The notes beneath the pieces are model-generated. The model searched no databases and had not been told where the DNA came from. It was given only the letters and a program-made list of their open reading frames with translations. Both the position numbers and the translations under genes were made by a program. A DNA stretch of 64,000 nucleotides, from positions 1-64,000 of the forward strand of contig JAGXGM010000088.1 of NCBI GenBank assembly GCA_024636675.1. The letters run 5' to 3'. Every line of letters begins with the position of its first letter. Within the stretch, counting starts at the first letter, position 1. Shown here in pieces: positions 26,857 to 37,539 of the stretch. The stretch comes from Hydrogenophilales bacterium. GTDB taxonomy: Bacteria > Pseudomonadota > Gammaproteobacteria > Burkholderiales > Thiobacillaceae.

Positions 26857-28220
26857 GCCGGCTCCCCGCTCGCAGACTCGGCCTGCAGGGTGGCCAGCAG
26901 GTCCTGAGTGAGCTGGCCCGGGAGCTTGCCGGTGGCGTTGCGCGGCAGGGCATCGACGAACAGCAGCGGGCGCGGCAGAAAGACGGGATCGATGCGTTCG
27001 CGCAAGGCCTGGATCAGCCCAGCCGGCGTGAGGCCGGGGGCGACCACCAGGGCGGTGAGGCGGCCGATGCGATCCGCGTTGTCCTCGCGGGGCAGCACGA
27101 AAACGCCGTCCTGCACCCCGGGGATGGCGTTCAGCTGATGGTTGAGGCAGGCCAGCGAGGTGCGCTTGCCGGCGATGTTGACCAGATCGGCGTGACGGCC
27201 ATGCAGCAGGAAGGTGGTCGACAGCGGGCCGTCGCCGCTGAGCTCGATGACATCGGAAAGGCCGGTCGGGCTGTCGATGTGGCCGCCCTCGGCCCACAGC
27301 GTCTGCCCGTCGCGGCGCAGGTGGATGTCCGGCAGGGTGTGCCATTCGAGGCCAGCCGCGGTGCGCCGCGAGGCGATTTGCCCGGTCTCGGTGCAGCCGT
27401 AGATCTCGTGCAAGGGGGCGCCGAAGCGGGATTCGGCCTCAATGGCCAGATCCTGCGACAGCGGGGCGGTGGCCGAGAGGAGCTGGTCGGCCGCCGGCAG
27501 CGTGGCCTGCTCCGCCAGCACGGCGCGCAGGTGGTAGGGCGTGGTGACCAGCATGCGCGGGCGCGGCAGGCTCGCCAGGCTGGCGCAGATGTCCGCCGCG
27601 TAGAAGGGGTGGCCGGCATGCAGCGCGGCGCCGCTTTGCAGCGGCATCAGGACAGTGGATTCGAGGCCGAACATGTGCTGCGGCGGAACGGTGCCGAGGA
27701 TGGCGTGGGCGGCGCCGATACCCAGGCGCTGCGCTTCCGCCCGCACGTTGCGCACCAGGCTGCCCCAGCGCTTGGCATGCGGCACCGGCACGCCGGTGGA
27801 GCCGGAAGTGAAGACCAGCGCAACGACCTGATCGCGCTCGATAGTTGGAATGGCCGGGTCGGCCGCGGCGGCCGGCATCGATTCCGGATAGCGGAAGGCG
27901 GGCAGCGCAACGCCGGCGTCCCGATCGGCAATACAGAAGACATCCGGGGCGATGCGCTGCATCTGCCGGACCATTTCCGGAGTATGGGTGGAAGGCAGCA
28001 GGCTGATGCGGCCGCTGACGATGCAGGCCGCCAGGGCGACGGTGAAACGGTAGCGGTCGCCACACAGGTTGAGCACATGCCGCCCTGGCGGCAGCTGGCC
28101 GGCGAGGTGCTCGACCTCGCCCAGAAACTGGCTGACGCGGACCGGCGTGCCGCCGCGCCAGGCCACCACGGCGTCGGGGCGGCGATGGGCGATGAGCGGC
28201 AAGGCAGACCGGGACGGCAA
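26853..28220 (-). CDS. AMP-binding acyl/aryl-CoA(ACP) ligase
   Basis: VALVFTSGSTGVPVPHAKRWGSL...IYGCTETGQIASRRT...NIAGKRTSLACLN...ALPRNATGKLP. Confidence 0.88.
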   Translation of the reverse strand: MPSRSALPLIAHRRPDAVVAWRGGTPVRVSQFLGEVEHLAGQLPPGRHVLNLCGDRYRFTVALAACIVSGRISLLPSTHTPEMVRQMQRIAPDVFCIADRDAGVALPAFRYPESMPAAAADPAIPTIERDQVVALVFTSGSTGVPVPHAKRWGSLVRNVRAEAQRLGIGAAHAILGTVPPQHMFGLESTVLMPLQSGAALHAGHPFYAADICASLASLPRPRMLVTTPYHLRAVLAEQATLPAADQLLSATAPLSQDLAIEAESRFGAPLHEIYGCTETGQIASRRTAAGLEWHTLPDIHLRRDGQTLWAEGGHIDSPTGLSDVIELSGDGPLSTTFLLHGRHADLVNIAGKRTSLACLNHQLNAIPGVQDGVFVLPREDNADRIGRLTALVVAPGLTPAGLIQALRERIDPVFLPRPLLFVDALPRNATGKLPGQLTQDLLATLQAESASGEPA

Positions 28221-28229
28221 GCAGGCAGC

Positions 28230-28907
28230 CTAGCGCGGATCAGAGGACGCGCCCGGGCGCACCCCCTGCGTCTTCCAGTAGGCCATCACACCATCCATGA
28301 TGCTGTGTTTTTTCTGATGCGGCAGCTTGTGCCGGCGCACCCCGTATTCGACGACAAACATCAGCAGAATCAAGGGAAAGGAGAGGAAATTGGCGAAAAC
28401 AGACCAGACCCCGATGTCGGCAAAAAAGAACAGGATGGCGGAAACCAGGCTGATCGCCAGCAAAAACAGCGTCCACGCCAGCGTGACCTGGCGCGAATAA
28501 CGGATCTCGTCCGCCGCCAGACTGCCGTGGACCATTTCGGCAAACCGGGTGCACAGCGCTTGCCGCCCGCGTCCAAGGGTGACGCCGAACACGGCGGCGA
28601 GCATGGCATAGGTGCCGGCGTGCTGCAGAAAATAGACCCAGCCGAAATTGCGTTCCAGCACGCCCCAGAACCCCCACAGCAATGCGCCCACCCACACGCA
28701 CACGAGCACCATCGCCCAGCGCATGGGCGAACGCCAGGTCAGCCACAACAGGATGGCGAGGGAAGGCGCCAAGGAAACGGCCACCCCCAGCGACGGCTGG
28801 GTGGTGGCCGCCGAAGTGGCCGCGCTGTAGTGCGCCAGCACGGGATAGGCGATGCACGCGGCGGCGATGACGACCCAGCGGACTGCGCTTGACAGGGGCA
28901 AATTCAT
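28230..28907 (-). CDS. multi-TM membrane protein found in aryl-polyene clusters (COG4648-like)
   Basis: MNLPLSSAVRWVVIAAACIAYPVLAHYS...; position between AMP ligase and ACP. Confidence 0.7.
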   Translation of the reverse strand: MNLPLSSAVRWVVIAAACIAYPVLAHYSAATSAATTQPSLGVAVSLAPSLAILLWLTWRSPMRWAMVLVCVWVGALLWGFWGVLERNFGWVYFLQHAGTYAMLAAVFGVTLGRGRQALCTRFAEMVHGSLAADEIRYSRQVTLAWTLFLLAISLVSAILFFFADIGVWSVFANFLSFPLILLMFVVEYGVRRHKLPHQKKHSIMDGVMAYWKTQGVRPGASSDPR

Positions 28908-29173
28908 TTTGCCCGGTTGGCCGCGATATGCCGGGTCAGGCTGGCGAGGGAGCTGAAAATGCTGACGTTGTCCGCGTTATCCGCGCGCAACTGGAAACCG
29001 AAACGCTTGGAAACGACCAGGGCCACTTCCAGAATGTCGATGGAGTCGAGCCCGAGGCCTTCGCCGTAAAGGGAGGCGTCGGGCTGGATTTCATCCGGGC
29101 TGACGTCGAGGTTCAGGGTCGAGACGATGAGTCCGGCGACTTCGTTTTGCAATTCATGGTTGGTTTCAGGCAT
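28904..29173 (-). CDS. acyl carrier protein
   Basis: Phosphopantetheine site LGLDSIDILEVALVV. Confidence 0.9.
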   Translation of the reverse strand: MPETNHELQNEVAGLIVSTLNLDVSPDEIQPDASLYGEGLGLDSIDILEVALVVSKRFGFQLRADNADNVSIFSSLASLTRHIAANRAK

Positions 29174-29632
29174 GGCGATTTCACATCAATAGGGATGAGG
29201 CAACCCGATGCTATCGGGCCGGCGCCATTATATTAGGTAAGCTGCCTGCCCGATGCGTGCCCGCCGGATGAAGTGCGGCGGGCCAGAACCGGGGGCCACC
29301 GATCGAGCCCCCTCATCATGCATGACTGCGGCAGGTGTACCCCGCGCGCAACAGTGCTTCTCCCTTTTTTGAACCGGGCCTGTCGCTGGCACGGGCATGG
29401 GAACGCACAGGACAGCGACGGAAAATCAGGTAACACCATGAATTCGTTGATGTTTTTTTATTTTATTTTTCCGCAATGAACATTGCGATGCAGCCCGCCA
29501 GCCTCTCGCCCTCCCCTTTTTCAGACGCTGGCAGGGCCGGAAACAGGATTGCGCTGGAAAAAATCGTTCGGGCTTGCTATTATTCTCGTTTTTCCAGTTC
29601 ACAGGAAGCTTTCCCGGAAGCCATCTTCAAAT

Positions 29633-29845
29633 ATGCCCCACGTCAAAGTCAAAGAAAACGAGCCCTTCGATGTCGCCCTGCGCCGCTTCAAGCGTTCCAT
29701 CGAAAAAGTCGGCCTCCTGACCGAACTGCGCGCCCGCACGTTCTATGAAAAGCCCACCGCCGAACGCAAGCGCAAGCTCGCCGCCGCGGTCAAGCGTCAG
29801 AGCAAGCGTCTGCGCGGCCAGCAACTCCCCCCCAAGATGTATTGA
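29633..29845 (+). CDS. rpsU: 30S ribosomal protein S21
   Basis: [55 protein letters not shown]. Confidence 0.95.
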   Translation: MPHVKVKENEPFDVALRRFKRSIEKVGLLTELRARTFYEKPTAERKRKLAAAVKRQSKRLRGQQLPPKMY

Positions 29846-29865
29846 TTCTGCGTCCACGCAGAATC
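29844..29865 (+). promoter_or_regulatory. perfect hairpin between rpsU and yqeY (attenuator or processing element)
   Basis: gattctgcg-tcca-cgcagaatc, 9-bp stem overlapping the rpsU stop; no T-tract. Confidence 0.55.
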
Positions 29866-29887
29866 ACCCTCGCGTAGAAGCCCACGC

Positions 29888-30334
29888 ATGTCGCTCAAGG
29901 CTCGCATCACTGACGACATGAAGGCAGCCATGCGCGCCAAAGAGGCGGTACGCCTCGGCACGATTCGCCTGCTCCTGGCCGCGATCAAGCAGAAAGAAAT
30001 CGACGACCGCGTCGAACTGGATGACGCTGCGGTCAGTAGCATCGTCGAAAAACTCATCAAGCAGCGCAAGGATTCAATCAGCCAGTTTCAGGCTGCCGGC
30101 CGGGATGACCTGGTGGCAACGGAGCAGGCCGAACTGGTCGTCTTGCAGGCCTACCTGCCCGAACAGCTTTCCGTTGCCGAAGTTGAAGCCGCGGTCGCGG
30201 CGGCGATTGCCGAATCCGGCGCCGCAAGCGCAAAGGACATGGGCAAGGTCATGGGCCTGCTGAAACCTCGTCTTGCCGGCCGCGCCGACATGGGCCAGGT
30301 ATCCGCGCTGATCAAAGCCCGCCTCGCAAGCTGA
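29888..30334 (+). CDS. yqeY: GatB/YqeY-domain protein
   Basis: MSLKARITDDMKAAMRAKEAVRLGTIRLLLAAIKQKEID...GKVMGLLKPRLAGRADMGQVSALIKARL. Confidence 0.92.
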   Translation: MSLKARITDDMKAAMRAKEAVRLGTIRLLLAAIKQKEIDDRVELDDAAVSSIVEKLIKQRKDSISQFQAAGRDDLVATEQAELVVLQAYLPEQLSVAEVEAAVAAAIAESGAASAKDMGKVMGLLKPRLAGRADMGQVSALIKARLAS

Positions 30335-30374
30335 CCCCCACCCGGCGCCCGCCCGGGTTTAACATGCGGCAACC

Positions 30375-32069
30375 ATGATCCCGCGCGATTTCATCGACAC
30401 CCTGCTCGCCCGCGTCGACATCGTCGACGTTATCGACCGGCGCGTGCCGCTGAAAAAAGCCGGCCAGAATTACCAGGCCTGCTGCCCCTTCCACAGCGAA
30501 AAAACACCCTCCTTTACGGTCAGTCCGACCAAGCAGTTCTACCATTGCTTCGGCTGCGGCGCACACGGCTCCGCGATCGGCTTCCTGATCGAATACGAGC
30601 ACATGGGGTTTCCCGACGCGGTGGCGGCGCTGGCGCAGGACGTCGGCCTGCCGGTGCCCGAGTCCGGCGAACCCGACCGCCCCAGACCGCCGCCCGCGCT
30701 ATGGGATGCGCTGGAACTGGCCGCCCAGTTCTATAAAAAACAGCTCAAGCAGACGCCGCGCGCGATCGACTACCTGAAGCAGCGCGGACTGACCGGCGCC
30801 ATCGCCGCCCGCTACGGCATCGGCTACGCGCCCGACAGCTCGCCGTTGAAGCAGGTCTTTCCCGATTACACAGCGGATGCCCTGGCCGCATCCGGCCTGG
30901 TGATCGACGGCGATCGCGGGCGCTACGACCGCTTCCGCGACCGCATCATGTTTCCGATCCGCAACAGCAAGGGCCAGATCGTCGGCTTCGGCGGACGCGT
31001 GCTCGACCAGGGCGAGCCCAAATACCTCAATTCGCCGGAAACCCCCCTGTTTCACAAAGGCTCGGAGCTATACGGCCTGTTCGAAGCGCGCGCGGCGATC
31101 AAGGCAGCCGGACGCGCCATCGTGGTCGAAGGCTACATGGACGTGGTGGCACTGGCACAGCATGGGGTGGAGTTTGCCGTGGCCGCGCTGGGCACCGCCA
31201 CCACGCCGATCCATGCGCGTACCCTGCTGCGCCACACCGACCATCTGATCTTCGCCTTCGATGGCGACAAGGCCGGGCGCAAGGCGGCCTGGCGCGCACT
31301 TGAGAACACGCTGGAATCACTGCAGGACGGCAAGGATGTCAGCTTCCTGTTCCTGCCCGAAGGCGAAGACCCCGACAGCTATATCCGCACCAACGGCCAG
31401 GCCGCCTTTTTGCAGCTGCTGGACACCGACACGCTGCCGCTCTCGGCCTTTCTGGTGCGCGAACTGTCACGCGGGCGCAAGCTCGATAGCCAGGAAGGCC
31501 GCGCCGCACTGATCAAGGACGCCAAACCGCTGCTGGAGAAAATCGCCGCCCCGCTGCTGGCCCGCCTGATCCAGCGGCAGATCGCCGAACTCGCGAAGCT
31601 GCAGCCCGACGAGTTCGGCCTCATGGGGGTCAAGCCCGGCGCCACCCGCCGGGCGCCGCCGCGACCACAGCGCCGGCCGGCACCCTCGCGCGTGCGCAAC
31701 CTGGCCCGCACGCTGCTGATGAACCCGCAACGCGTTGCCGAAGTCGATCCCTGCTGGCTGGACGCAAACGACCCGCTGAGCAGTCGCATGGGCGAACTGA
31801 TGGCCTGGTTGCGCGAGATCGGTCCACTCAAGCCGCAGACACTCATCGAAACCGCAAAAGGAAGCACACTGGAACCTCTGGTCGATGAACTGATGACGGA
31901 TTTGCTTGACAAAGACGATAGCTGGGACTGGAACGCAGAATTCGATGGCGCGGTCAAACAGCTGCGTGACGACTGGCAGCGCCGCCGCTGGCAAGAGTTG
32001 GCCACACGGCCGCTCAGCAGCCTGAGTGCCAGCGAGCGCCAGGAATTGACTGAACTGGCACGCTCCTAG
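30375..32069 (+). CDS. dnaG: DNA primase
   Basis: CPFHSEKTPSFTVSPTKQFYHCFGCGAHG zinc finger; TOPRIM IVVEGYMDVVAL. Confidence 0.96.
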   Translation: MIPRDFIDTLLARVDIVDVIDRRVPLKKAGQNYQACCPFHSEKTPSFTVSPTKQFYHCFGCGAHGSAIGFLIEYEHMGFPDAVAALAQDVGLPVPESGEPDRPRPPPALWDALELAAQFYKKQLKQTPRAIDYLKQRGLTGAIAARYGIGYAPDSSPLKQVFPDYTADALAASGLVIDGDRGRYDRFRDRIMFPIRNSKGQIVGFGGRVLDQGEPKYLNSPETPLFHKGSELYGLFEARAAIKAAGRAIVVEGYMDVVALAQHGVEFAVAALGTATTPIHARTLLRHTDHLIFAFDGDKAGRKAAWRALENTLESLQDGKDVSFLFLPEGEDPDSYIRTNGQAAFLQLLDTDTLPLSAFLVRELSRGRKLDSQEGRAALIKDAKPLLEKIAAPLLARLIQRQIAELAKLQPDEFGLMGVKPGATRRAPPRPQRRPAPSRVRNLARTLLMNPQRVAEVDPCWLDANDPLSSRMGELMAWLREIGPLKPQTLIETAKGSTLEPLVDELMTDLLDKDDSWDWNAEFDGAVKQLRDDWQRRRWQELATRPLSSLSASERQELTELARS

Positions 32070-32182
32070 CTTGTCACAAACGTCAAGACAAACCCCCGGT
32101 TTACGGTACAATTGCCGGTTTTTGAACGATTTTTTTCTGTCCGCGTGGTTTGCGCGCGACAGAACCTGAGCGGAGAAATGCT

Positions 32183-34126
<1,944 letters not shown>

Positions 34127-34161
34127 GTCCCGCCCCGCTCACGGCGGGGCATCCAATTTCC

Positions 34162-34238
<77 letters not shown>

Positions 34239-34290
34239 TTTAACCCGGCATCAGCGATAATCTCTCCCATAAAAACAGGGAGGGTGACTG

Positions 34291-34875
34291 ATGGAAGGGG
34301 AAGCCAGGAAACCCGGTGAGCGCCGTTTGCAGATCCTGCAAACGCTGGCTGCGATGCTGCAGGAACCCAAACCGGAAAAAATCACCACGGCGGCGCTGGC
34401 GGCACGTGTCGGCGTGTCTGAGGCAGCGCTGTACCGCCATTTCGCCAGCAAGGCGCAGATGTATGAGGGCCTGATCGAATTCATCGAACAGACGCTGCTC
34501 GGGCTGATTGCGCGCATCACGGCGGATACGCCGTCGCCAAGCGCTCAGCTCGAGGCCATACTCGGGATGCTGTTGAACTTTGCAGAAAAGAATCCGGGGA
34601 TGACGCGGGTGCTGATCGGCGACGCGCTGGTGCACGAAAACGAGCGACTGCAAAAACGCATCAATCAACTGCATGACCGCATCGAGGCACAACTGCGGCA
34701 ATGCCTGCGCTTTTGCGGCGGCCGGCAGTCCGAACTCAGTGCACCGCTGGCCAACCTGTTGCAATGCGTGGTGGTGGGACGCTGGCACCAGTTTGCCAAG
34801 AGCGGGTTTGCCCGCCCCCCTGGCGGCGACCTCGAATTGCTGCTGTCACGCCTGCTGGGCGTTCACCCAGCTTGA
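34291..34875 (+). CDS. slmA: nucleoid occlusion factor SlmA (TetR family)
   Basis: GERRLQILQTLAAMLQEPKPEKITTAALAARVGVSEAALYRHFASKAQMYEGLIEFIE. Confidence 0.93.
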   Translation: MEGEARKPGERRLQILQTLAAMLQEPKPEKITTAALAARVGVSEAALYRHFASKAQMYEGLIEFIEQTLLGLIARITADTPSPSAQLEAILGMLLNFAEKNPGMTRVLIGDALVHENERLQKRINQLHDRIEAQLRQCLRFCGGRQSELSAPLANLLQCVVVGRWHQFAKSGFARPPGGDLELLLSRLLGVHPA

Positions 34876-35633
34876 GCGGCGCCTTGCCCGCACACCGGGC
34901 ACGCCGGGTCACGCGGCACTTTCATCACGCGGGCGTCGGCCTGCAGGCCATCCCACAATAGCAACCGGCCGATCAGGGGTACCCCCGTCCGGGCCAGATA
35001 TTTCAGCGCTTCAAGCGCCTGCATCGCGCCGATGACACCGACCAGCGGCGAAAATACGCCCGCCTCGGCGCAACGCATTTCTGGCTCATCCGCGTGATCA
35101 GGGAACAGGCAGTGATAGCAGGGACTGTTGGCGCGACCGGAATCAAAAACCGCCAGTTGTCCGGAAAACCCGATCGCCGCACCCGACACCAGGGGCTTGC
35201 CCAATGCCACGCAGGCACGGTTGACGGCATGCCGGGTGGCGAAGTTGTCTGATGCATCGACCACCAGATCGACTGCTGCCACCGCCTCCAGCAAGGCGGC
35301 GTTCGCCAGCGCCTGAGCCATCGGCTGCACGTTGATTGCCGGATTGATGGCCCGCACGCTGCGGGCCAGCGAATCGGCCTTGTTCTCGCCGATCGCCGCC
35401 GTCGAGTGGCCGATCTGGCGCTGCAAATTGGTGAGGTCGACGCTATCGCCGTCCGCCAGCACCAACCGCCCAACCCCTGCCGCGCCCAGATACAGCGCCA
35501 CCGGGCATCCCAGCCCGCCGGCGCCAACGACCAGGACCGCGGCGTCGCAAATTCGGGCCTGCCCGGACACACCGATTTCCGGCAACAGGATATGTCGGCT
35601 GTAGCGCAGCAGCAGGTCGTCGGTCAGTTCCAT
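34863..35633 (-). CDS. moeB: HesA/MoeB/ThiF-family adenylyltransferase
   Basis: RYSRHILLPEIGVSGQARI...VVGAGGLGCPVALYLGAAGVG...DGDSVDLTNLQRQIGH; paired CxxC. Confidence 0.9.
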   Translation of the reverse strand: MELTDDLLLRYSRHILLPEIGVSGQARICDAAVLVVGAGGLGCPVALYLGAAGVGRLVLADGDSVDLTNLQRQIGHSTAAIGENKADSLARSVRAINPAINVQPMAQALANAALLEAVAAVDLVVDASDNFATRHAVNRACVALGKPLVSGAAIGFSGQLAVFDSGRANSPCYHCLFPDHADEPEMRCAEAGVFSPLVGVIGAMQALEALKYLARTGVPLIGRLLLWDGLQADARVMKVPRDPACPVCGQGAAQAG

Positions 35634-35648
35634 GGGAGCGCCGAAGCG

Positions 35649-36044
35649 TTATTTATAGCCGCGCCATTCTTCCGGCGTGTCGTCACGGTCGCCATGCAAA
35701 TGACGCTCATAGATATTGATGAAGGCCTGCTGGGATTTGACGTCGGGTTCGTCAGCCGCGACGTTACGCCGCTGCACGCTCTCGCTAAAGTAGGCCAGCG
35801 CGCGCCTGAGCTTGCTGAACAAGCTGTTGTCGAGATGGAAGCCCTGGCTCGCCAGCGCTATTTCCAGGCTTTCCAGGGTGTATTCGCAGATGTGGTAACG
35901 CACCAGCAGGCAGTTGTCTTGCGGACCGGCCGTCACCACCAGACCATCCAGTCCGTCGAGCAGAATCAGCGCGCGTTCCGCCTGCCCGGCCGGCAGGTCA
36001 TGGAAAACGATTTCGCGGATTTTTTCGAGGTCACACGGGCGCAT
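35649..36044 (-). CDS. conserved hypothetical protein (betaproteobacterial, uncharacterised)
   Basis: MRPCDLEKIREIVFHDLPAGQAERALILLDGLDGL...; ORF fits between moeB and ctpA. Confidence 0.7.
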   Translation of the reverse strand: MRPCDLEKIREIVFHDLPAGQAERALILLDGLDGLVVTAGPQDNCLLVRYHICEYTLESLEIALASQGFHLDNSLFSKLRRALAYFSESVQRRNVAADEPDVKSQQAFINIYERHLHGDRDDTPEEWRGYK

Positions 36045-36122
36045 GGCACACCTGTCAGACAGAGTTTGCAGTATAGCGCTGCCGTGGCGCTGCGGCTGCG
36101 TCGCAGCCACAGCACGATCGAA

Positions 36123-37538
36123 TTAGCGGCCCTGCATAATCTGCAGGCCTTTCAGCAGATTCAGTGCCTGATTCATCTGGAAATCGTTCTTCGAAACGAT
36201 TTCGCCCGGCTCCAGCGCTGCCGGCTTTTTGTCCTCGCCGTTACTGCCCGGCTTGTTTGCCGGCGGCGCCTTGATGACGTCGTCTGGTTTGTCCGTCGTG
36301 GCGGGCTCTTCGCCGGCAGGATTGACCAGATGCTTGTCGAGGTCGGCTTCGCGAAGGCCGAAACCATTTTCTGATTCCGGCATTGCCGGGTCTTCCACCA
36401 CGATGTCGGGCTCGATACCCTTGGCCTGGATGGAGCGTCCGTTCGGCGTGTAGTAGCGCGCGGTGGTGAGCTTGATCGCCGTGCCGTTGCCGATCGGAAG
36501 GATGGTCTGCACTGAACCCTTGCCGAAAGTACGGGTGCCCATGATGATTGCACGCTTGTGATCCTGCAGCGCACCCGCGACGATTTCGGAAGCCGAGGCC
36601 GATCCCATGTTGACCAGAACAACGATGGGCACGCTCTTCACCCCCTCCGGCAGATTTTTGAGGTAATCGGCCTGCATGGGACGCAGGTAATGCTCACGGC
36701 TGGCAGTCAGGCGCATCTTGGCGTCTGCGCTGCGGCCCTCGGTATAGACCACCAGACTATCGGGCTTGACGAACGCTGCGGTTACGGCAACCGCGCCGTT
36801 CAACAAGCCGCCCGGGTCATTACGCAGATCCAGAATCAGACCCTTGAGCGGCGCCTTGTTCTCCTTGTAGAGATCCTTCAATGCCTCGGCCAGCAGTTCG
36901 CCGGTGTGCTCCTGAAACTGCGTTACGCGCACGTAACCATAGCCGGGGTTGACCAGGGTGGACTTGACGCTGCGAATCTTGATGACCGCACGGGTCAGGG
37001 TCAGCACGATGGGGAGGGACACGCCCTTGCGCGCGATGGTGAGCTTGATGCTCGTGCCAGGCTTGCCGCGCATCCGCTTCACCGCATCGTTCAGCGTCAT
37101 GCCTTTCACCGGCGTATCGTCGAGCTTGATGATCAGGTCACCAGGCTTGACCCCTGCCTTGAAGGCGGGTGTATCCTCGATCGGCGAGACGACCTTGACG
37201 AAGCCGTCTTCCATGCCGACTTCAATGCCGAGACCACCGAACTCGCCCTGGGTCCCGACCTGCAGATCCTTGAACCCCTCGGCATCCAGATACGACGAGT
37301 GCGGATCAAGCCCGGTCAGCATGCCGGTGATTGCCTCGGTAATCAGCTTCTTGTCTTCAACCGGCTCGACGTAATCATTCTTGATCCGGGCGAATACATC
37401 GGTAAAGGCGCGCAGTTCCTCGACCGGCAACGCGGTCGCCGCGTCCTTGTCGGCGATCGCCGACAGATTGACCGTCAGTGCTGCGCCGGCCAGCAAGCCG
37501 GCCAGACCGACGAGTATGAATTTCGCCTTTTGTGTCAT
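36123..37538 (-). CDS. ctpA: S41-family C-terminal processing peptidase
   Basis: Signal/TM N-terminus, PDZ domain (GGLGIEVGMEDGFVKVVSPIEDTPAFKAGVKPGDLI), catalytic region NMGSASASEIVAGALQDHKRAIIMGTRTFGKGSVQTI. Confidence 0.94.
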   Translation of the reverse strand: MTQKAKFILVGLAGLLAGAALTVNLSAIADKDAATALPVEELRAFTDVFARIKNDYVEPVEDKKLITEAITGMLTGLDPHSSYLDAEGFKDLQVGTQGEFGGLGIEVGMEDGFVKVVSPIEDTPAFKAGVKPGDLIIKLDDTPVKGMTLNDAVKRMRGKPGTSIKLTIARKGVSLPIVLTLTRAVIKIRSVKSTLVNPGYGYVRVTQFQEHTGELLAEALKDLYKENKAPLKGLILDLRNDPGGLLNGAVAVTAAFVKPDSLVVYTEGRSADAKMRLTASREHYLRPMQADYLKNLPEGVKSVPIVVLVNMGSASASEIVAGALQDHKRAIIMGTRTFGKGSVQTILPIGNGTAIKLTTARYYTPNGRSIQAKGIEPDIVVEDPAMPESENGFGLREADLDKHLVNPAGEEPATTDKPDDVIKAPPANKPGSNGEDKKPAALEPGEIVSKNDFQMNQALNLLKGLQIMQGR

Positions 37539-37539
37539 C

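Noticed and set aside
34128-34150. Hairpin after rpoD (gccccgc...gcggggc) as a regulatory RNA
   Set aside because: Short GC stem without a clear U-tract; at most a weak terminator before the tRNA.
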